Origin: Rugamonas rivuli
GTDB lineage: Bacteria > Pseudomonadota > Gammaproteobacteria > Burkholderiales > Burkholderiaceae_D
Assembly (NCBI RefSeq): GCF_009380165.1
Contig: NZ_WHUF01000013.1
Span: 56,517-120,516 of the forward strand
DNA length: 64,000 nt
Direction: 5' to 3'
Shown here: positions 37,700-47,310 of the stretch, piece by piece
Layout: each line of letters opens with the position of its first letter
How positions within the stretch are numbered: the stretch's first letter is position 1
Made by a program: the position numbers and the translations under genes
The notes under the pieces: model-generated
Seen by the model: only the letters and a program-made list of their open reading frames with translations
Databases searched by the model: none
Told to the model about the DNA's origin: nothing

Positions 37700-38701
37700 T
37701 CACTTCACTACCGTGGCCGTCCATTCGCGCAACATGAAGCCGCCAGGCATGCCGCGGCACAGATTGGACTCCGCCACGTCGACCAGCTGGAAGCCCTGCG
37801 CCGTCCACACCCAGTCCCAGGCTGCGCCGCAATCGAACACTCCGCGCCCTTTGGCATAGCTGTTCAACTTGCCGTTTTCGAACGATGCATTCATCAGATC
37901 GCCGCCTTCCATGCCCGGCAAGGTCACGCGCTTGGCGGCGTACGGCTGCTTGTCGGCGGCGATCCACACGTTGAACCACGACTGGTACGCGGCGCGCCCG
38001 CACTCCAGCAACAACAGCACTTTCCCGCCGGGCAGGCGGTAGGCGCTGGTGTCGGCCGATGCGCCCTCGGTCTTGAAGTCGACATCGCAGTCGCCGGCGG
38101 GGATGGTCTTGACGATCGCGGCCAGCAGCCGCTCATCGCCCTTTTGCGCCGGCGGCATCGCCAGCGCGCGCACGGTCGGCGCCGCCAACGGCGGCAGCAC
38201 CGTACTGGCCGCACGCGTGCCGGGCTTGACCAGCGCCGTGGTCGTGCCCACCCTACCCTGCAGATCGTCCATCTTCAGCAGCGCCGCCTTCAGGCCGGCC
38301 AGCGACAGCAGCCAATGCCATTTGCCGTCCGACACCTTGGCCGTCTCCGCGTCCAGCAACTGCGGCATCAGGCGCGCGATCTGCTCCGTCGTCAGCGCGG
38401 TGTCGGCCTTCAGGCCGGCCAGCGTCAGCTTGCCTACCACGATGGTCAGCGGGCCGGCGTCCTTGTCGTCTTCGGTGACGACGCTCAGCTTGGCCTCCAG
38501 CGCGGCGCCGGCGCCGGCATCGCGACCCAGCCACAGCGCCACCGGCGCGCTGCCGGATTCGTCCGTCTGGTAGCCGACCGCCTCGCAGCGGCGCGTATTG
38601 TCGCAGGCGGCCTCCCAATCCTTGACGCCGAAACGCATCGCTTCGGCCGTGGACGCGCCGGCCAGCGCCAGCATCACCAGAACAAGTTTCAATTTTTTCA
38701 T
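37700..38701 (-). CDS. DUF1176 domain periplasmic protein
   Basis: A 333-residue precursor with a signal peptide cut near residue 22 (T-A-E-A). The mature domain begins F-G-V-K-D-W-E-A-A-C-D-N-T-R-R-C-E-A-V-G-Y. This W-x-x-x-C-D-N-x-x-x-C-x-A-x-G-Y pattern marks DUF1176. Further Cys pairs (D-C-D-V, L-E-C-G-R, F-D-C-G, N-L-C-R-G) suggest disulfide bonds and a stable periplasmic fold. Members often contain repeated related half-domains. Function is unknown. The start at 38701 was chosen because the signal peptide starts M-K-K-L-K-L. It follows orn on the same strand but is separated from it by a terminator. Confidence 0.8.
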   Translation of the reverse strand: MKKLKLVLVMLALAGASTAEAMRFGVKDWEAACDNTRRCEAVGYQTDESGSAPVALWLGRDAGAGAALEAKLSVVTEDDKDAGPLTIVVGKLTLAGLKADTALTTEQIARLMPQLLDAETAKVSDGKWHWLLSLAGLKAALLKMDDLQGRVGTTTALVKPGTRAASTVLPPLAAPTVRALAMPPAQKGDERLLAAIVKTIPAGDCDVDFKTEGASADTSAYRLPGGKVLLLLECGRAAYQSWFNVWIAADKQPYAAKRVTLPGMEGGDLMNASFENGKLNSYAKGRGVFDCGAAWDWVWTAQGFQLVDVAESNLCRGMPGGFMLREWTATVVK

Positions 38702-38717
38702 GACTTTTCCCGCAGAC

Positions 38718-38748
38718 GAAAAAAAAACAGGTTCGAAGGGAACCTGTT
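38718..38748 (-). terminator. rho-independent terminator of orn
   Basis: AACAGGTT (38726-38733) and AACCTGTT (38741-38748) form an 8-bp stem with a seven-base loop. On the minus strand a run of nine or ten T residues follows (38718-38727). It lies 17 bases after the orn stop codon. Confidence 0.88.
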
Positions 38749-38765
38749 TCGGCATGGCGCGCAGC

Positions 38766-39362
38766 TTACAGCTTGATGAAGTGCTCGCGGTAGTATTTCA
38801 GCTCGTCGATGGACTCGATGATGTCGGCCATCGCGGTGTGCTTCTGGTGTTTCTTGAAGCCGCCGACGATTTCCGGCTTCCAGCGCTTGCACAGCTCTTT
38901 CAGCGTGGAGACGTCGATATTCCGGTAGTGGAAGTAGGCTTCCAGCTTCGGCATGTAGCGCACCATGAAGCGGCGGTCCTGGCCGATGGTGTTGCCGCAC
39001 ATCGGCGCTTTACCCTTCGGTACCCATTGCTTCATGAACTTGATCAGTTCCTCTTCCGCCTCGGCTTCGGTCACGGTCGACGCCTTGACGCGGTCGATCA
39101 GGCCCGAGCGGCCGTGCGTGCCCTTGTTCCAGGCGTCCATCTTGTCCAGCGTTTCGTCGCTCTGGTGGATCGCGAACACCGGACCTTCGGCCAGCACGTT
39201 CAGGTGCATGTCGGTGATGACCACGGCAACTTCGATGATGCGGTCGGTGTCCGGCTCCAGGCCGGTCATTTCCATGTCGACCCACACCAGGTTGAATTCA
39301 TTCTGGCGCGGGGTGACGGCCTCGGGTGCGGAACCTTCTGGCAATTCATTAGCTTGTGACAT
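38766..39362 (-). CDS. orn: oligoribonuclease
   Basis: The 3'-5' exoribonuclease that finishes RNA decay by cutting two-to-five-nucleotide fragments, and also clears pGpG, the breakdown product of cyclic di-GMP. The 198-residue DEDDh-type enzyme shows V-D-M-E-M-T-G-L (Asp/Glu pair) near residue 28, the conserved G-N-T-I-G-Q-D-R-R-F segment near 120 and H-T-A-M-A-D-I-I near 174 with the catalytic His and Asp. The start at 39362 (M-S-Q-A-N-E) precedes a short extra acidic N-terminus. Because the window also holds a wsp diguanylate cyclase, Orn is functionally linked to the same second messenger. It is divergent from the M48 gene across 53 bases. Confidence 0.95.
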   Translation of the reverse strand: MSQANELPEGSAPEAVTPRQNEFNLVWVDMEMTGLEPDTDRIIEVAVVITDMHLNVLAEGPVFAIHQSDETLDKMDAWNKGTHGRSGLIDRVKASTVTEAEAEEELIKFMKQWVPKGKAPMCGNTIGQDRRFMVRYMPKLEAYFHYRNIDVSTLKELCKRWKPEIVGGFKKHQKHTAMADIIESIDELKYYREHFIKL

Positions 39363-39415
39363 AATTCTCTCTTGGCTCAATTTATCCGAATCCGCCATTT
39401 TCTCACAGGCATAGA

Positions 39416-40684
39416 ATGTATTCACTCGCGTTTTCGATTTTGTTTGTATCTTTCATCGTTTTGACGCTGATCGTGCGCTTCTGGCTGGCCTCGCGCCATA
39501 TCCGCCATGTGCTGACGCACCGCAGCGCCGTGCCGGCCGAATTCGCCGAGAAAATCCCCCTGGCAGCCCACCAGAAGGCCGCCGACTACACCGTCGCCCG
39601 CACCAAATTCGGCCTGCTGACGCTGCTGGTCAACACCGTCGTGCTGGTCGGCTTCACGCTGCTGGGCGGCCTGCAATGGCTGTCGGTCGAGCTGTTCAAG
39701 CTGACCGGCCCCGGCATGGTCTACCAGCTGGCGCTGCTGGCGGCCTTCGCCGCCGTGTCCGGCGTGATCGACCTGCCGTTCGACTATTACAAGCAATTCG
39801 GCCTGGAGCAGCGCTTCGGCTTCAACAAGATGAGCCGCGGCCTGTTCTTTGCCGACATGGTCAAGGGCATGCTGCTGGGCGCGGCCATCGGCCTGCCGCT
39901 GGTGTGGGTCATGCTGACGCTGATGGAAAAATCCGGCAACCTGTGGTGGCTGTACGCCTGGCTGGTGTGGAGCGGCTTCCAGCTGCTGATGATGGTGCTG
40001 TTCCCGACCGTGATAGCGCCGCTGTTCAACAAGTTCACGCCGCTGGAAGACCAGTCGCTCAAGGCCCGCATCGAAGGCCTGATGAGCCGCGTCGGCTTCG
40101 CCTCCAAGGGCCTGTTCGTGATGGACGGTTCCAAGCGCAGCGCCCACGGCAACGCCTACTTCTCCGGCTTCGGCGCCAACAAGCGCATCGTGTTCTTCGA
40201 CACCCTGCTGTCGCGCCTGCAACCGCAGGAGATCGAGGCGGTGCTGGCGCACGAGCTGGGCCACTTCAAGCTCAAGCACATCATCAAGCGCATCACGATG
40301 ATGTTCGCGATTTCGCTGGCCTTCCTGGCGCTGCTGGGCTACCTGAAGAACCAGCTGTGGTTCTACACCGGCCTCGGCGTCGATCCGCTGCTGCTGCCGG
40401 GCCAGGGCAACGACGCCATGGTGCTGCTGCTGTTCATGCTGGTGCTGCCGGTGTTCACCTTCCTGTTCGGCCCGCTGACCTCGATCAGCTCGCGCAAGCA
40501 CGAGTTCGAAGCGGATGCCTTCGCCGCCAAGCACACCGACGCCCGCGACCTGGTATCGGCGCTGGTCAAGATGTACGAGGATAACGCCTCGACCCTGACG
40601 CCGGACCCGCTGCACTCGGCCTTCTACGACTCGCACCCGCCGGCCAGCGTGCGCATCCGTCACCTGCACGCGGCGGCCGCATGA
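39416..40684 (+). CDS. M48 family integral-membrane metallopeptidase (Ste24-like)
   Basis: A 422-residue zinc protease with several membrane helices (about 1-20, 65-90, 100-120, 150-170, 175-200, 290-310, 330-350) and the zinc motif H-E-L-G-H at 279-283. The third ligand, Glu, is in H-E-F-E-A-D-A-F-A near 362-370. The organisation is that of CAAX-prenyl-protease-1/Ste24 homologues, larger than HtpX. Bacterial members are thought to handle membrane-protein quality control. The last four bases overlap the start of the pterin dehydratase gene, so the two are translationally coupled with rsgA in one operon. Confidence 0.92.
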   Translation: MYSLAFSILFVSFIVLTLIVRFWLASRHIRHVLTHRSAVPAEFAEKIPLAAHQKAADYTVARTKFGLLTLLVNTVVLVGFTLLGGLQWLSVELFKLTGPGMVYQLALLAAFAAVSGVIDLPFDYYKQFGLEQRFGFNKMSRGLFFADMVKGMLLGAAIGLPLVWVMLTLMEKSGNLWWLYAWLVWSGFQLLMMVLFPTVIAPLFNKFTPLEDQSLKARIEGLMSRVGFASKGLFVMDGSKRSAHGNAYFSGFGANKRIVFFDTLLSRLQPQEIEAVLAHELGHFKLKHIIKRITMMFAISLAFLALLGYLKNQLWFYTGLGVDPLLLPGQGNDAMVLLLFMLVLPVFTFLFGPLTSISSRKHEFEADAFAAKHTDARDLVSALVKMYEDNASTLTPDPLHSAFYDSHPPASVRIRHLHAAAA

Positions 40685-41040
40685 TCTCCACCCACGCAGA
40701 CCTGCTGGGCCACAACTGCCACCCGGCCAAGGACGCGCTCAGCGCCGACGAGGCCGCGCGCCTGGCGCTACTGCTGCCCGGCTGGTCGCTGGAAGATGGC
40801 AAACTGGTCCGCACCTTCAGCTTCAACAACTACTATCGCACCATGGCCTTCGTCAACGCGCTGGCCTACCTGAGCCACGCCGAAGACCATCACCCGGAAA
40901 TGACCGTGACTTACAAAAACTGCATCGTCCGCTACGACACCCACTCGGTCAACAATGGCCAGGGCGGCCTGTCGATCAACGACTTCATCTGTGCGGCCAA
41001 GGCCGGCCTGCTGTTCCATTCGGCGGCGGTGAAGCAATGA
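40681..41040 (+). CDS. phhB: 4a-hydroxytetrahydrobiopterin dehydratase (PCD/DCoH)
   Basis: Recycles the oxidised pterin cofactor of aromatic amino-acid hydroxylases. The 119-residue protein contains the active-site signature E-D-H-H-P-E-M-T-V-T-Y with the downstream D-T-H-S and L-S-I-N-D-F, all as in the family pattern. No phenylalanine hydroxylase lies beside it, so the role may be either phenylalanine degradation with a remote phhA or an accessory role in molybdopterin or pterin metabolism, as proposed for similar orphan copies. It overlaps both neighbours by four bases (ATGA). Confidence 0.88.
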   Translation: MISTHADLLGHNCHPAKDALSADEAARLALLLPGWSLEDGKLVRTFSFNNYYRTMAFVNALAYLSHAEDHHPEMTVTYKNCIVRYDTHSVNNGQGGLSINDFICAAKAGLLFHSAAVKQ

Positions 41041-41945
41041 GCAAAGCCGCCCAACTGACTGCCACCATCATCGCCGCCCACGGCCGCCACTACCTGGCCG
41101 AGGCGGACGGCGTCAAGCTGCAATGCGTCACGCGCGGCAAGAAGACCAACGTCGCCGTCGGCGACATCGTGCACATCACGCTGACCTCGCCCGACCAGGG
41201 CGTGATCGACAAGATCGCCGAACGCCAGACCCTGCTCTACCGCTCGGACCAGTACAAGTCCAAGCTGCTGGCGGCCAACCTGACGCAGCTGTTCATCGTG
41301 GTCGCCACCGAACCCGGCTTCGCCGACGACCTGGTGTCGCGCTCGCTGGTCGCGGCCGAGGCGGCCGGCATCACGGCCCGCCTGATCCTCAACAAGACCG
41401 ACGTCACCGAATCGCTGGAGCGCACCCGCGAACGCCTGCAACCGTATGCCTCGCTGGGCTACCCGGTGCACGAGGTATCGGCCAAGGCGCGGCCGGACGA
41501 AGCCATGGAAGTGCTCAAGCCGCTGCTGGCCGGACAATCGTCTATCCTGATCGGCCAGTCCGGCATGGGCAAGTCCTCGCTGATCAACCTGCTGGTGCCG
41601 GACGCCGACATCGCCGTGCGCGAGATTTCCGCCGCGCTCGACACCGGCAAGCACACCACCACCTTCACCCGCCTGTACCAGTTGCCCGAGCTGGGCGCCG
41701 GTTCTTCGATCATCGACTCGCCCGGCTTCCAGGAGTTCGGCCTGTACCACCTGAGCGAAGGCATGCTGGAGCGCGCCTTCGTCGACTTCGAACCGTATCT
41801 GGGCCAGTGCAAGTTCTACAACTGCCGCCACCTGATCGAGCCGCAGTGCGCCATCCTGACCGCCGTGGCCGAAGGCAAGATTGCCAAAATGCGCCACACC
41901 TTGTACGGCCAGCTGTTGCATGAATCCTCACAAACCCTCTATTAA
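41037..41945 (+). CDS. rsgA: ribosome small subunit-dependent GTPase A
   Basis: A late-stage 30S assembly GTPase of 302 residues. The circularly permuted GTPase order is clear: an OB-fold (about 1-70), then G4 N-K-T-D (about 118-121), G1 G-Q-S-G-M-G-K-S-S (about 168-176) and G3 D-S-P-G (about 223-226). A C-terminal zinc domain with C-K-F-Y-N-C-R-H and P-Q-C-A-I follows. All expected residues are present. It is the third gene of the M48-phhB-rsgA overlap cluster; the operon likely ends here, since 83 bases separate it from the next gene. Confidence 0.95.
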   Translation: MSKAAQLTATIIAAHGRHYLAEADGVKLQCVTRGKKTNVAVGDIVHITLTSPDQGVIDKIAERQTLLYRSDQYKSKLLAANLTQLFIVVATEPGFADDLVSRSLVAAEAAGITARLILNKTDVTESLERTRERLQPYASLGYPVHEVSAKARPDEAMEVLKPLLAGQSSILIGQSGMGKSSLINLLVPDADIAVREISAALDTGKHTTTFTRLYQLPELGAGSSIIDSPGFQEFGLYHLSEGMLERAFVDFEPYLGQCKFYNCRHLIEPQCAILTAVAEGKIAKMRHTLYGQLLHESSQTLY

Positions 41946-42028
41946 AAAAAACAATTCTTGTAGCACACGCACAACGTGCATTTGGGGACTATAATTCCTC
42001 AAGGCAATTATGCGGCCCGGGGACACCG

Positions 42029-44863
42029 ATGGACATGTTTGCGGTCGACGACGAAGTAGCGCAATGGGAAACGGCCCTGCTGCCGTTGCGCGGACCTGCG
42101 CGCCTGCCGGTGCTGGTGCCGCTGGCCTGGCACCTGCGCCAGCGCGACACCGTGCGCGCCGTCGCCCTCGCCACCGAAGGCCGCCAGCTGCTGCCTGCCA
42201 CCGCGCTGTCGCAGGACGACATGCGGCTGGTGTCCGCCCGCCTGCTCCTCGTGCAGGCCGAATCCACCTGGCTGTCCGGCCAGCTCGACGACGCCGCCGT
42301 CCTCGCCGAACAAGCCTACGACCAACTGTGCCAACTGGGCGACCACCAGGGCTGCGCCGACGCCCACTGGCTGCGCGCCTGGATCGCCATCGACCGCGGC
42401 GACCACGCCACCGGTGACAGCGAGCTCGAACTGATGGCCGCCGCCGCCCGCCGCGCCGGCGACGAGCAGCGCGCCGACATCGCCGAAGCGGCCATCGCCC
42501 GCTGGGCCGTGCTGCAAGACCTGCCCACCGCCGAACGCCGCTGGGGCCAGCGCTTCGCCGCCGACCACGCACCGCAGCATCCCGGCGTGGCGGCGTGGGT
42601 CTACGACTTCTTCGGCCTGGCGGCCAGCCAGCACAGCGACCACGGCACCGCCGCGCGCCACTACATCCATTGCTACGAAACGGCGCTGGAGACCGGCCAG
42701 GTGCGCGTGGCCGTCACCGCCGCCATCAACATCGGCCTCAATTTCACCATCCTCAACGACCACCACTCGGCGCTGGAGTGGATGCAAAGCGCGCTCGATC
42801 TGGCGCGGCCCACCGGCTGGCCGCGCAGCATCGGCGCCTGCCTGATGCACACCGCCGAGACCATGCGCCGCCTGGGCCGCCTCGACGCCACCCAGGAGCT
42901 GCTGCATGAAGCGCTGCAGATCATGGCGCCGCTGCCGGGCGCGCGCAGCTACGCGCACGCCCTGTCCTACCTGGGCGACCTGGCGCTCGACCAGGCCGAC
43001 TACAGCGGCGCGCTGAACGCCTTCCACCGCATGCAGGTGCGCGCCGACGCGCTGCGCCAGTCCGACTTCCAGTCAATCGCGCGGCGCGGCCAGGCCCACG
43101 CGCTGTGCTTCCTCGACCGTCCGCAGGAAGCGCTGGAGATGGCCATGCGCGCGGTCGACCTGGCGGCCGAACAGGCCAACCGCTACAACCACGTGGCGGG
43201 GCTGCGCGTGCTGGCGGTGATCCACGAACGCCACACGCTGCCGCCGCCGCCCGGCATGACACAGCAAAACGCCACGCTGCACTATCTGCACCAGGCGCTG
43301 GAAGTGGCCTCCGCCATCGACGGCTACACCCTGCCCGGCGACCTGCACGACGCGCTGGGCCGCGAGCATGCGCGCATGGGCGACTACGCCAGCGCCTACG
43401 CATCGGCGCAAGCCGCCGCCGCCGCGCGCCAGAAGACCCACAGCCAGGAAGCCACCAACCGCGCCATCGCCATGCAGGTGCACCACCAGACCGAACACGC
43501 GCGCGCCGAAGGCTTCCACCACCGCGAGCTGGCGGCCTCCGAAGCGCGCCGCGCCGAAGTGCTGCAGCAGACCAGCGCCACGCTGGAGCGCCTGTCGGCC
43601 ATCGGCCAGGAGATCACCACCCACCTCGATGCGGCCGCCGTGTTCCAGGTGCTGAACCGCCACGTCCAGGGCCTGCTGCCGGCCAACACCTTCGCCATCT
43701 ACCTGTGCGATCCGGGCGGCGAAACGGTCAGCCGCGCCTTCGGCATCGAGAACGGCCACGCGCTGCCGACCAACACCATCGCCGTCGACAACCCGCGCGC
43801 CAACTCGGCGCGCTGCGTGCGCGAGCGGCGCGAGATCTATGTCGAAGAAGCGGGACCGGACGATATCTTCCTGTCGCCCGGCACGCAGCTGATGGTCAGC
43901 GCGCTGTACGTGCCGCTGGCCGTGGGCGATCGCGCGCTGGGCGTGATGACGGTGCAGGCCATGCACGCGCGCGCCTACGGCGAACGCGAACGGCTGATCT
44001 TCCGCACGCTGTGCGCGTACGGCGCCATCGCGCTGGACAACGCCGAAGCCTATCGCCAGTTGAAGGATGCGCAAACCCAGCTGGTGTCGCAGGAAAAGCT
44101 GGCGGCATTGGGCTCGCTGATGGCCGGCGTGGCGCACGAACTGAATACGCCGATCGGCAACAGCCTGCTGATCGCCAGCACGCTGATGCAAAAGACCGAG
44201 GAGCTGGAAACGCAGATCAACGGTCCCGGCCTGCGCCGCTCCGAACTGGCGAACTACATGGCCGACGCCCGCAAGGCGCACGAACTGGTGATGCGCGGCC
44301 TGACCAGCGCCGCCGACCTGGTGAACAGCTTCAAGCAGGTGGCGGTCGACCGCACCACCGAGCAGCGCCGCGAATTCAATCTGCAGCAGGTGTCGCACGA
44401 GGTGATCGCGACCATGATGAACCGCATCCGCGCCGCCAGCCACCGCATCGAAATCGACGTGCCGGAACTGATCTCGATGGACAGCTACCCCGGCCCCTTC
44501 GGCCAGGTGATCGCCAACTTCATCAACAACGCCCTGCTGCACGCCTTCGCGCGCGACCGCAGCGGCAGCATGTGGCTGCACGCGTCCACGCCGGCCGAGG
44601 GCCGGGTGCTGGTCAGCTTCCGCGACAACGGCGGCGGCATCGCGCCCGAGCACATGTCGCGCATCTTCGATCCCTTCTTCACCACCAAGCTCGGTCAGGG
44701 CGGCAGCGGGCTGGGACTGTCGATCAGCTACAACATTGTCACTTCACTACTGGGTGGCCAGATCAGCGTCCAGAGCACGCGCGACGGCACCACGTTCACC
44801 CTCGATCTCCCTCTGACGGCGCCGCAGCACCAGACCGCAGCGACCACGCAAATCTACACTTAG
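42029..44863 (+). CDS. TPR-GAF soluble sensor histidine kinase, orphan
   Basis: A 944-residue cytoplasmic kinase without membrane helices. About 1-460 is a stack of TPR-like helical pairs of the MalT/LuxR-sensor type (repeats such as A-L-E-W-M-Q-S-A-L-D-L-A). A coiled-coil follows (about 465-530), then a GAF domain (about 540-670), and the kinase core with His703 in G-V-A-H-E-L-N-T-P-I-G-N. The ATPase ends F-F-T-T-K-L-G-Q-G-G-S-G-L-G-L. The N-terminal repeats suggest sensing through a bound protein or small ligand. There is no response regulator next to it. The core is paralogous to the kinase at 34164-35912, down to shared S-F-K-Q-V-A-V-D and M-D-S-Y-P-G-P segments. Confidence 0.88.
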   Translation: MDMFAVDDEVAQWETALLPLRGPARLPVLVPLAWHLRQRDTVRAVALATEGRQLLPATALSQDDMRLVSARLLLVQAESTWLSGQLDDAAVLAEQAYDQLCQLGDHQGCADAHWLRAWIAIDRGDHATGDSELELMAAAARRAGDEQRADIAEAAIARWAVLQDLPTAERRWGQRFAADHAPQHPGVAAWVYDFFGLAASQHSDHGTAARHYIHCYETALETGQVRVAVTAAINIGLNFTILNDHHSALEWMQSALDLARPTGWPRSIGACLMHTAETMRRLGRLDATQELLHEALQIMAPLPGARSYAHALSYLGDLALDQADYSGALNAFHRMQVRADALRQSDFQSIARRGQAHALCFLDRPQEALEMAMRAVDLAAEQANRYNHVAGLRVLAVIHERHTLPPPPGMTQQNATLHYLHQALEVASAIDGYTLPGDLHDALGREHARMGDYASAYASAQAAAAARQKTHSQEATNRAIAMQVHHQTEHARAEGFHHRELAASEARRAEVLQQTSATLERLSAIGQEITTHLDAAAVFQVLNRHVQGLLPANTFAIYLCDPGGETVSRAFGIENGHALPTNTIAVDNPRANSARCVRERREIYVEEAGPDDIFLSPGTQLMVSALYVPLAVGDRALGVMTVQAMHARAYGERERLIFRTLCAYGAIALDNAEAYRQLKDAQTQLVSQEKLAALGSLMAGVAHELNTPIGNSLLIASTLMQKTEELETQINGPGLRRSELANYMADARKAHELVMRGLTSAADLVNSFKQVAVDRTTEQRREFNLQQVSHEVIATMMNRIRAASHRIEIDVPELISMDSYPGPFGQVIANFINNALLHAFARDRSGSMWLHASTPAEGRVLVSFRDNGGGIAPEHMSRIFDPFFTTKLGQGGSGLGLSISYNIVTSLLGGQISVQSTRDGTTFTLDLPLTAPQHQTAATTQIYT

Positions 44864-44911
44864 CTATCGCCGCGTCGCATTACCTGTATAGACAGGAGAT
44901 TCTGCGGCAAT

Positions 44912-44941
44912 CCGACACATTGGCCGAATTGCCTTTATAAT
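44912..44941 (+). promoter_or_regulatory. candidate sigma-70 promoter for argF-argG
   Basis: CCGACA (44912-44917) and TATAAT (44936-44941) are separated by 18 bases. The -10 element is perfect and the -35 shares GACA with the consensus. It stands about 60 bases ahead of argF in a 138-base intergenic space. No clear ArgR box was recognised by eye. Confidence 0.5.
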
Positions 44942-45001
44942 TGTTCGGCTAAGCCGGCCAGGCACCTCGCCCCACGCCCCGCTCTCCTGTCAGTTGTTAA
45001 T

Positions 45002-45940
45002 ATGTCTATCCAAAAACCGATCAAGCACTACCTGCAGTTTTCCGACTTTACGTTAGACGAATACGAATACGTCATCGAACGCGCGCACCTGATCAAACGG
45101 AAATTCAAGAACTACGAGATCTACCACCCGCTGATCGACCGCACGCTGGTCATGGTGTTCGAGAAGAACTCGACCCGTACCCGCCTGTCGTTCGAAGCCG
45201 GCATGCACCAGCTGGGCGGCGCGGCGATCTACCTGAACACGCGCGACTCGCAACTGGGCCGCGGCGAACCGGTGGAAGACGCCGGCCAGGTCATGAGCCG
45301 CATGTGCGACATCATCATGGTCCGTACCTTCGGCCAGGACATCATCGAGCGTTTCGCCGCCAACTCGCGCGTGCCGGTGATTAATGGCCTGACCAACGAA
45401 CACCATCCGTGCCAGGTGTTCGCCGACATCTTCACCTACTACGAGCACCGCGGCCCGATCACCGGCAAGACCGTGGCCTGGGTGGGCGACGCCAACAACA
45501 TGCTGTACTCCTGGCTGCAGGCGGCCGAGGTATTCGGTTTCCACGTCAACGTGTCGACGCCGAAGGGCTACGACATGGACATGTCGCTGGTCTCGACCGA
45601 CCGCTACACCTTCTTCGAGAACCCGTCCGACGCCTGCCAGGGCGCGCACCTGGTCAACACCGACGTCTGGACCAGCATGGGCTACGAAGAAGAAAACGCC
45701 GCCCGCCTGAAAGCCTTCGACGGCTGGATCGTCGACAGCGCCAAGATGTCGCGCGCCGCGCCGGACGCGCTGTTCATGCACTGCCTGCCCGCCCACCGTG
45801 GCGAGGAAGTCTCGGCGGAAGTCATCGACGGCCCGCAGTCGGTGGTCTGGGACGAGGCGGAAAACCGCCTGCACATCCAGAAGGCGCTGATCGAGTACCT
45901 GCTGATCGGCCGCGTGGACACCCAAGCAGCCAACACCTAA
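45002..45940 (+). CDS. argF: ornithine carbamoyltransferase
   Basis: Makes citrulline from ornithine and carbamoyl phosphate, the sixth step of arginine synthesis. The 312-residue enzyme has the carbamoyl-phosphate motif S-T-R-T at 57-60, H-P-C-Q near residue 140 and the ornithine-binding H-C-L-P at 260-263. This is the short anabolic type (about 305-315 residues). It is followed 24 bases later by argG, so two successive steps are co-transcribed, an arrangement common in Betaproteobacteria. Confidence 0.96.
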   Translation: MSIQKPIKHYLQFSDFTLDEYEYVIERAHLIKRKFKNYEIYHPLIDRTLVMVFEKNSTRTRLSFEAGMHQLGGAAIYLNTRDSQLGRGEPVEDAGQVMSRMCDIIMVRTFGQDIIERFAANSRVPVINGLTNEHHPCQVFADIFTYYEHRGPITGKTVAWVGDANNMLYSWLQAAEVFGFHVNVSTPKGYDMDMSLVSTDRYTFFENPSDACQGAHLVNTDVWTSMGYEEENAARLKAFDGWIVDSAKMSRAAPDALFMHCLPAHRGEEVSAEVIDGPQSVVWDEAENRLHIQKALIEYLLIGRVDTQAANT

Positions 45941-45964
45941 CACTTCACACCAATTGGAACTAGC

Positions 45965-47197
<1,233 letters not shown>

Positions 47198-47218
47198 GCC
47201 ACACACACGCCGTGACAG

Positions 47219-47247
47219 GGGCCGCTCGATGAGCGGCCCTTTTTTTT
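47219..47247 (+). terminator. rho-independent terminator of argF-argG
   Basis: GGGCCGCTC (47219-47227) and GAGCGGCCC (47231-47239) form a perfect 9-bp stem with a three-base loop, followed by eight T residues (47240-47247). Confidence 0.95.
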
Positions 47248-47310
47248 GTCCTCCATAAAACGCGGCAAGGTGATACATTGCTCTCACGACCAGCGCCCCA
47301 TAGGTGAATC

